A DNA stretch of 55,447 bases from Roseburia sp. (lineage in GTDB: Bacteria > Bacillota > Clostridia > Lachnospirales > Lachnospiraceae), in NCBI GenBank assembly GCA_023664725.1, contig JAMPFA010000007.1, forward strand, positions 1 through 55,447, given 5' to 3'. The notes under the pieces were generated by a model. It made no database searches, was not told the DNA's origin, and saw only the letters and a program-made list of their open reading frames with translations. Positions 49,660 through 55,447 of the stretch are shown here, piece by piece. A program made the position numbers and the translations under genes. The stretch's first letter is position 1. Every line of letters begins with the position of its first letter.

Positions 49660-52584
49660 TTGAATTTACAGGATTTAAAGGCATATGAGTTAATTGAGGA
49701 AAAAAATTTAAAGGACTTGAATTCGAAGGGGTATATTTTGCGTCACAAAAAAAGCGGGGCGAGGATCAGCGCTATTTCTAACGACGATGAGAACAAAGTG
49801 TTTTATATTGGATTTCGCACGCCTCCTGCGGACAGTACAGGGGTGGCGCACATTGTGGAGCATACCGTGCTCTGCGGTTCTGAAAAATTTCCGGCAAAGG
49901 ACCCTTTCGTGGAGCTGGTGAAGGGTTCTTTAAATACTTTTTTAAACGCTATGACCTACCCGGATAAGACCGTGTACCCCGTGGCAAGCTGTAACGACAA
50001 AGACTTCCAGAATCTTATGGATGTGTATATGGACGCCGTGCTGCATCCCAATATCTATAAAAGAGAAGAAATTTTTAAGCAGGAGGGCTGGCACTACGCA
50101 CTGAGAGACAAAGATGCGCCAGTGACCATCAACGGAGTGGTTTACAACGAGATGAAAGGTGCCTTCTCCTCACCGGAGGGAGTGCTGGAGAGGGAGATTT
50201 TGAATTCACTGTTCCCGGACAATGCCTACGGCAATGAATCCGGGGGGGATCCGCAGTTTATTCCAGATTTAACTTATGAAGATTATCTGGATTTTCACAG
50301 CCGTTACTATCATCCTTGCAATTCCTATATCTATCTTTACGGAAATATGGATATAGCGGAAAAACTGGATTGGCTGGATAAGGAATATTTATCTAATTAC
50401 GATAAGATTTTTGTAGATTCTACTATTAAAATGCAGAAAAAGTTTGATAAACCCGTGGAGGTGAGAAAGCAATATCCGGTGGCCAGCAATGAGTCTTTGG
50501 AGGACAACACGTATCTGTCCTACAATATGGCCATTGGAACTTCTACGGACCAGAAGCTGTATCAGGCATTTGAGATTTTGGACTATGCGCTTTTAAATGC
50601 CCCGGCAGCCCCACTGAAAAAGGCATTGATCGATGCGGGCATCGGCAAGGATATCATGGGTTCCTACGACAACGGTGTGTATCAGCCCATGTTTTCCATT
50701 ATAGCAAAAAATGCCAATCTCTCAGATAAAGAAAGGTTTGTAGAGATAATTAAATCTGTTTTAAAGGAGCAGGTTCAGGGAGGTCTGAACAAAAAATCTG
50801 TGCTGGCGGGGATCAACAGTGCAGAATTCAGGTATCGGGAGTCTGACTTTGGCTCTTATCCCAAGGGACTGATCTATGGTCTGCAGATGTTTGACAGCTG
50901 GCTCTATGATGACAGCATCCCGTTTTTGCACCTGGAGGCAGGAGGTATCTTCCAGTTTTTGAGAGAACAGGCAGAGACGGACTATTTTGAAAAACTGATC
51001 CAGGATTATATGATAGACAACACCCATGTCTCAATGGTTACGATAGAGCCGGAGCATGGCCTGAACGCAAAAAATGAAGAAAAGCTGGCAGAGAAGCTGA
51101 AAGCCTATAAGGAGAGCTTAAGTGAGGAGGAGATCCAGAAGCTGATAAGGGATACCGCCCGCTTGGAGCAGTACCAGGAGGAGCCTTCCTCCAGGGAAGA
51201 TATTGAGAAGATTCCTATGCTGAAACGCTCAGATATGAAAAAAGAGGCTATGCCATTTGTGAACGAAGAGCGGATCTGCGAAGGTTTGCCGGTGCTGTTC
51301 CACAATATTTTTTCAAACGGTATCCTCTATCTGAGTATGCTTTTTGACATCCGTACAGCAGCCCAGGAGGATCTGCCGTACCTTGGGATTTTAAAGGCAG
51401 TCCTTGGGTATATGGACACAGAGCATTACACTTACGGAGATCTGGCGGATGAGATCAACCTGGAAACAGGGGGAATGTCCGCTTCCGTTTCCGTCTACCC
51501 AAGCATTGTAGATGACACTGCCTACGAGGCAAAGTTTGAAGTTCGGACAAAAGTTCTATATGACAAGGTTCCCAAAGCGCTGTCTCTCCTTGAGGAAATA
51601 CTGTTCCACACAAAAATTTCTGACGAGAAACGGCTTTTAGAGATTTTGTCTGAAGTAAAATCAAGACTGAAAATGAGCCTTTCCTCATCAGGGAACTCTG
51701 TATCTGCTATCCGTGCCATGTCCTATTTTTCGGAGACATCTCTGTACAATGACATGACCATGGGGATTGATTTTTATCGTGTGGTGGCAGATTATGAGGA
51801 ACATTTCAGTGAGAAGAAAGATGAGCTGACCGCAAAGTTAAAAGAGCTGGCAGAGAGTGTGTTTATCAGGGACGGCCTGCTCTTAAGCGTCACATGTGAA
51901 GAAGAGGGATACAGTAGATTGCAGGGAAATATTGGAAAGTTAAAAGATTCTTTATCAGATAAGGCAAAGGGAGAGAAAAAGGAAAAGGCAGTGCTTTGCT
52001 GTGAGAAGAAAAACGAGGGATTTATGGATGCCTCTAAGGTACAGTATGTATCCCGGGCGGGAGATTTTAAGAAGGCAGGATTTTCTTACACCGGCGTTCT
52101 CAAAATATTAAAAGTGATTTTAAGTTATGACTATCTCTGGAATAATATCAGGGTAAAGGGAGGCGCTTACGGCTGCGGCAGCGGATTTGCCAGAAACGGA
52201 AATGTCTATTTTTCTTCCTACCGTGACCCCAATTTGAAAAATACCAATGAGGTTTACGAGAAGATACCGGATTATATCCGTCAGTTTACGGCGGACGAGA
52301 GGGATATGACAAAATATATTATCGGAACTATCAGCGGCATGGATACGCCGTTAAATCCAAATGCGAAGGGAGAGCGTTCCACTCTGGCATATCTCTCCCA
52401 CATGACCTTTGAGGATGTCCAGAGAGAGCGGGATGAGGTGATCTCGGCAGAGGAGGAGGATATCCGAAACCTTGCGGATCTGGTGGAGGCAGTTTTGTCC
52501 CAGCAGAATATCTGCGTCATCGGTAATGAGGAAAAGATAAAAGAAGAACAGGATTTGTTTATGTCAACGAAAGATTTGTTTTAA
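49660..52584 (+). CDS. M16C metalloprotease, PreP/presequence-protease type
   Basis: 974 residues from TTG 49660 with GGAGGG upstream; an earlier GTG (49627) and ATG (49645) are less well placed. The inverted zinc motif is GVAHIVEHTVLCGS (HxxEH, His64, Glu67, His68), and VVYNEMKGAFSSPEGVLERE is the following family block. FARNGNVYFSSYRDPNLKNT and the C-terminal half give the second barrel half. It degrades short peptides in a closed chamber in the cytosol. No signal peptide. Confidence 0.92.
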   Translation: MNLQDLKAYELIEEKNLKDLNSKGYILRHKKSGARISAISNDDENKVFYIGFRTPPADSTGVAHIVEHTVLCGSEKFPAKDPFVELVKGSLNTFLNAMTYPDKTVYPVASCNDKDFQNLMDVYMDAVLHPNIYKREEIFKQEGWHYALRDKDAPVTINGVVYNEMKGAFSSPEGVLEREILNSLFPDNAYGNESGGDPQFIPDLTYEDYLDFHSRYYHPCNSYIYLYGNMDIAEKLDWLDKEYLSNYDKIFVDSTIKMQKKFDKPVEVRKQYPVASNESLEDNTYLSYNMAIGTSTDQKLYQAFEILDYALLNAPAAPLKKALIDAGIGKDIMGSYDNGVYQPMFSIIAKNANLSDKERFVEIIKSVLKEQVQGGLNKKSVLAGINSAEFRYRESDFGSYPKGLIYGLQMFDSWLYDDSIPFLHLEAGGIFQFLREQAETDYFEKLIQDYMIDNTHVSMVTIEPEHGLNAKNEEKLAEKLKAYKESLSEEEIQKLIRDTARLEQYQEEPSSREDIEKIPMLKRSDMKKEAMPFVNEERICEGLPVLFHNIFSNGILYLSMLFDIRTAAQEDLPYLGILKAVLGYMDTEHYTYGDLADEINLETGGMSASVSVYPSIVDDTAYEAKFEVRTKVLYDKVPKALSLLEEILFHTKISDEKRLLEILSEVKSRLKMSLSSSGNSVSAIRAMSYFSETSLYNDMTMGIDFYRVVADYEEHFSEKKDELTAKLKELAESVFIRDGLLLSVTCEEEGYSRLQGNIGKLKDSLSDKAKGEKKEKAVLCCEKKNEGFMDASKVQYVSRAGDFKKAGFSYTGVLKILKVILSYDYLWNNIRVKGGAYGCGSGFARNGNVYFSSYRDPNLKNTNEVYEKIPDYIRQFTADERDMTKYIIGTISGMDTPLNPNAKGERSTLAYLSHMTFEDVQRERDEVISAEEEDIRNLADLVEAVLSQQNICVIGNEEKIKEEQDLFMSTKDLF

Positions 52585-52601
52585 GAGACAGGGAGTTTGT
52601 T

Positions 52602-53510
52602 ATGGGAGAAAATTTGAAATCCGGCTTTGTAACTATTATCGGCCGCCCCAATGTGGGGAAATCCACATTGATGAATCAGTTGATCGGGCAGAAGATCGCC
52701 ATCACATCCAAAAAGCCCCAGACCACCAGAAACCGGATCCAGACGGTGTACACGGATAGGGATCGGGGACAGATCATCTTTCTGGACACACCGGGGATCC
52801 ACCAGGCGAAAAACAGGCTTGGGGAGTACATGGTGAATGTGGCAGTGAACTCGCTTAGGGACGTGGATGTGATCCTCTGGCTGGTGGAACCTTCCAATTA
52901 TGTCGGTGCAGGAGAGCAGCATATTGTAAAGCAGCTGGAAAAAGCGGGGCTTCCGGTGATCCTCATTATTAATAAGATAGACACAGTAGAGCGGGAGAAA
53001 ATTTTAGAGTATATTGACACCTACCGGAAAATCTATGACTTTGACGAGATCATTCCGGTGTCCGCCCTGCGTGGGATGAACCTTTCGGATGTGATCGATA
53101 CCATTTACAAATATCTCCCTTACGGACCTATGTTTTACGATGAGGATACGGTGACAGACCAGCCGGAGCGGCAGATCGTGGCGGAGATCATCCGGGAGAA
53201 ATCTCTCCATGCCCTGGATGAGGAGGTGCCCCACGGCATTGCCGTTGTCATCGAATCTATGAAAAACCGGAAAAAAGGGGGCATTACAGATATTGAAGCT
53301 ACCATTATCTGTGAGCGCGAGAGCCACAAGGGGATTATTATCGGAAAAGGCGGAGCAATGCTAAAAAAAATCGGAAGCAACGCCCGGTTTGAAATTGAGC
53401 GTCTCCTGGAGTGTAAGGTTAACCTAAAGCTCTGGGTGAAGGTAAAAAAAGACTGGCGTGACAGCGATTCTCTGATGAAAAATTTTGGCTACTGCCAGGA
53501 GGATGTTTAA
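52602..53510 (+). CDS. era: GTPase Era
   Basis: Assembly factor of the 30S subunit. 302 residues. G1 GRPNVGKSTLMN, G2/G3 region TTRNRIQTVYTD and FLDTPGIHQ, G4 INKID, then the KH domain with GIIIGKGGAMLKKIGSNARF. It binds the 3' end of 16S rRNA. AGGGA precedes ATG 52602. It starts the era/yqzL-like/recO group seen in Bacillus and Clostridia. Confidence 0.97.
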   Translation: MGENLKSGFVTIIGRPNVGKSTLMNQLIGQKIAITSKKPQTTRNRIQTVYTDRDRGQIIFLDTPGIHQAKNRLGEYMVNVAVNSLRDVDVILWLVEPSNYVGAGEQHIVKQLEKAGLPVILIINKIDTVEREKILEYIDTYRKIYDFDEIIPVSALRGMNLSDVIDTIYKYLPYGPMFYDEDTVTDQPERQIVAEIIREKSLHALDEEVPHGIAVVIESMKNRKKGGITDIEATIICERESHKGIIIGKGGAMLKKIGSNARFEIERLLECKVNLKLWVKVKKDWRDSDSLMKNFGYCQEDV

Positions 53511-53641
53511 GAGAGTAAATCTGAGAAAATAAATCTGGCAAAATTTATCTGGTATGATTCTGCCACCGGGGGATAACCTAGATATGGAACGGTACACATT
53601 TGGAGAATGCTTACCGCAAAATATACGGGAAAGAAAAGAGG

Positions 53642-53848
53642 ATGTGGCAGATGATGGAAGATGCATGGAAAAATTTTGAGACAAGTGGCAGGATTGCAGA
53701 TTACCTGACTTACCGGAATGCGCTGGAAAAGACAGGAAATAGACGGGATGCCGGAAGAGAGGCAGCCGAAAAACGGAAGGAAATGTATGGGGCAGAATAT
53801 CGTTTTGACGGGAATGGTTTTAAATGTAATGCCGATTGGAGAGTATGA
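53642..53848 (+). CDS. YqzL-like small protein with C-terminal extension
   Basis: A 68-residue frame from ATG 53642 (AAGAG upstream). EDAWKNFETSGRIADYLTYR matches the YqzL pattern (W-F-x-TG-I-xxYL-Y). Bacillus YqzL is 47 residues and lies between era and recO, the same place. The last 35 residues are basic and overlap recO by 62 bases; the extension may be due to that overlap. Function is unknown. A TTG at 53600 could add 14 residues. Confidence 0.6.
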   Translation: MWQMMEDAWKNFETSGRIADYLTYRNALEKTGNRRDAGREAAEKRKEMYGAEYRFDGNGFKCNADWRV

Positions 53849-54530
53849 CAGGCGGATTACCATATTGACAAAAGAGAGAGGGAAGATTACAGCATTTGCC
53901 AGGGGAGCTAGACGTCCAACCAGCCAGCTTCTCGCTGCAACCAGCCCTTTTTCCTTTGGTGAATTTGAATTTTTTGAAGGGCGCAGTACATATAATCTCC
54001 TGCGGGCCAGTATCCGTAACTATTTCAGGGATCTGTCCCTTGACCCTGCCGGAGCGTGCTACGGCTTCTATTTTCTTGAAATCGCAGATTACTATGCCCA
54101 GGAAAATAATGACGAGAAAGATCTGCTGAAGCTTTTATATCAGACTATGCGGGCATTGGAGAGCAGCGCATTGGACAACCGGCTTGTCCAGAGGATTTTT
54201 GAACTGAAAGTTCTTCAGATCGAGGGGGAAGTTCCGAATTTCTTTTCCTGCCAGAGCTGCGGAAAAAGTGAAAACCTTTTTTATTTTTCCACCAGAAGGC
54301 AGGGGATGCTCTGCAAAGCTTGCGCCCATGAGGGGGAGGAGCTGCCTGTGGAGGAGTCTGCTCTTTACACATTTCAATACATCTTGTCTGCAGAGATTGG
54401 AAAACTCTATACCTTTGCGGTGTCAGCAGAGGTGCTCCATACTCTGGATCTGGTTTTAAACCGCTATTTTGCAGTACATATTTCCCATAAGTTTAAGTCT
54501 TTAGACATATTAAGAACCATTGCAGGTTAA
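53787..54530 (+). CDS. recO: DNA repair protein RecO
   Basis: Loads RecA onto SSB-coated single strands with RecR. 247 residues from ATG 53787 (GGAAGGAA upstream). The N-terminal OB fold starts VLTGMVLNVMPIGEYDRRIT and has TKERGKITAFARGARRPTSQ. The helical domain carries a zinc knuckle: CQSCGKSE and CKACAHEG. Typical length is about 250 residues. The earlier frame from 53718 is not conserved. Confidence 0.95.
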   Translation: MGQNIVLTGMVLNVMPIGEYDRRITILTKERGKITAFARGARRPTSQLLAATSPFSFGEFEFFEGRSTYNLLRASIRNYFRDLSLDPAGACYGFYFLEIADYYAQENNDEKDLLKLLYQTMRALESSALDNRLVQRIFELKVLQIEGEVPNFFSCQSCGKSENLFYFSTRRQGMLCKACAHEGEELPVEESALYTFQYILSAEIGKLYTFAVSAEVLHTLDLVLNRYFAVHISHKFKSLDILRTIAG

Positions 54531-54574
54531 ACCTGTCTATAGGGAGAAACGAACGAAAACACCATTGTTAGCAC

Positions 54575-54603
54575 TTTACATCTCTGGAAAATAATTGTAT
54601 AAT
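54575..54603 (+). promoter_or_regulatory. Promoter of the lipoprotein gene (and probably glyS)
   Basis: TTTACA at 54575-54580, 17-nt spacer, TATAAT at 54598-54603. Also the first promoter after recO. Confidence 0.8.
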
Positions 54604-54648
54604 ATAGGGCATTAGCGACAAGAAGGCAGAAAACCAAGGAGGCAGAGT

Positions 54649-55260
54649 ATGAAAAGATATTTATGTATTGGATTGGTATTTCTTCTTGCAGTTTCATTGT
54701 TTGCGGGCTGTGGCAGCCGGTTAAATGTAGACCGGAGCACCGTCTATGTACAGAAAAAAGGAACTATACAAAGCGTAGATGTGATAGAGCTGGACAAGGC
54801 TTATTATGATGAAGCGGAACTGGAAGAAGGAATAAAAAGCCAGGTAGAAGAATATTGTAAGGAGGCAGGGGAGAAAGCTTTTGTGGAGGATTTTTCCGTG
54901 AAAGACAAAATTGCAAAGCTTAACATGAAATTTACTTCCTTTGAGGATTACCAGTCCTTGATTCAGATTGAACTTTACTGTGGGAATATCGTAAAGGCAC
55001 AGGCACAGGGGTATGATTTTGATGTGCCCTTTTATGCGTTCACCGACGGGGAAAAGAATCTTGTATCCACGGGGAACGTGCTGTCGGAGGATGACAATAA
55101 AGTGGTGATCATCCGGGCAAATGTGGATGTAAAGGTAGACGGAACCATATTGTATGTATCGGGGGAAAATACTACCGTCACGGGAAAAGATACAGTTTCC
55201 ATCGCCGGGGATGAGGAGCGCAGCGAGGAAGCGGAACTGACGTATATTGTTTATAAATAG
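54649..55260 (+). CDS. Lipoprotein of unknown function
   Basis: 203 residues. Signal and lipobox are clear ([20 protein letters not shown], with LFAGC), so it is lipid-anchored outside. The mature part alternates beta strands and acidic helices ([20 protein letters not shown]) and ends with [12 protein letters not shown] do not recognise the family; similar genes occur before glyS in Clostridia by my recollection. Own promoter; 13 bases to glyS. Confidence 0.75.
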   Translation: MKRYLCIGLVFLLAVSLFAGCGSRLNVDRSTVYVQKKGTIQSVDVIELDKAYYDEAELEEGIKSQVEEYCKEAGEKAFVEDFSVKDKIAKLNMKFTSFEDYQSLIQIELYCGNIVKAQAQGYDFDVPFYAFTDGEKNLVSTGNVLSEDDNKVVIIRANVDVKVDGTILYVSGENTTVTGKDTVSIAGDEERSEEAELTYIVYK

Positions 55261-55273
55261 CAGGAGGATAGCA

Positions 55274-55447
55274 ATGGAAAAATCGATGGATAAGATTGTA
55301 GCGCTGGCAAAAGCGAGAGGTTTTGTGTACCCAGGATCAGAGATTTACGGCGGCCTGGCCAATACCTGGGATTATGGAAACCTGGGTGTGGAGTTAAAAA
55401 ACAATGTAAAGCGTGCCTGGTGGCAGAAATTTATTCAGGAGAATCCC
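55274..55447 (+). CDS. glyS: Glycyl-tRNA synthetase, N-terminal part
   Basis: The first 58 codons; the gene runs off the right edge. [20 protein letters not shown] and [20 protein letters not shown] are the start of the dimeric alpha2-type (eukaryote/archaea-like) enzyme used by many Firmicutes, not the alpha/beta type. AGGAGG precedes ATG 55274. No T-box in front. Confidence 0.95.
   Translation, partial: MEKSMDKIVALAKARGFVYPGSEIYGGLANTWDYGNLGVELKNNVKRAWWQKFIQENP

Overview
The window looks like a chromosome segment of a spore-forming, low-to-mid-GC Firmicute, most likely a Lachnospiraceae-type gut Clostridium. The evidence is the housekeeping and sporulation content (sigH, gpr, spoIIP, an era/yqzL-like/recO block, an archaeal-type glyS), strong AGGAGG ribosome sites, TTG and GTG starts, and the cysE-cysS-mrnC-rlmB-sigH order known from Bacillus and Clostridia. 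Species cannot be fixed from the sequence alone.

Layout. 1-3950 is a decayed accessory stretch: the start of a sugar-binding lipoprotein (minus strand), an IS5-type transposase scar, an EamA transporter with an internal deletion, an intact AI-2E-family permease, and broken regulator and Fic genes. 3970-9780 is housekeeping: ispF with an S41 peptidase, then cysE-cysS-mrnC-rlmB-sigH. Directly behind the sigH stop sits the stump of an AAA ATPase/DUF4276 pair cut inside the Walker A motif. A MATE pump follows, then an array of tiny orphan genes (12950-15000), some resembling immunity proteins.

15344-41585 is the centrepiece: about 26 kb of same-strand, mostly abutting or overlapping genes encoding a contractile injection system (CIS). 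The second half is recognisable: DUF4280 PAAR-like tip, sheath, tube, a CPxCG assembly protein, DUF6760, second tube protein, a 736-residue protein with 14-residue repeats (candidate tape measure), two CIS-tube-domain proteins, gpD-like hub, gp5/VgrG-like spike, gp25, two J-type baseplate proteins and a gpI-like protein. The first half is unusual: a CIS-associated Ig-capped protein, then five envelope proteins. These are a kinase-like tail-anchored protein, a four-helix membrane protein with HAMP and a degenerate cyclase domain, a MORN protein, a secreted TolC-like coiled-coil protein, and a coiled-coil protein ending in a copper-amine-oxidase-type domain. No AAA+ ATPase and no recognisable toxin lies in the operon. 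The arrangement suggests a CIS anchored to, or gated by, a Gram-positive envelope. This is the most interesting system in the window.

41643-41931 holds tRNA-Gly(CCC) and tRNA-Thr(GGT) with clear promoters and a terminator. After a Uma2-family gene and a broken ECF sigma/exported-protein pair come thiE, a minus-strand lytic transglycosylase, holA, rpsT (minus, TTG start), gpr, spoIIP, cspA, a PreP-like M16 protease, era, a yqzL-like gene, recO, a lipoprotein and the start of glyS.

All assignments come from reading motifs by eye. No database search was run, so family names for divergent proteins are inference where stated.
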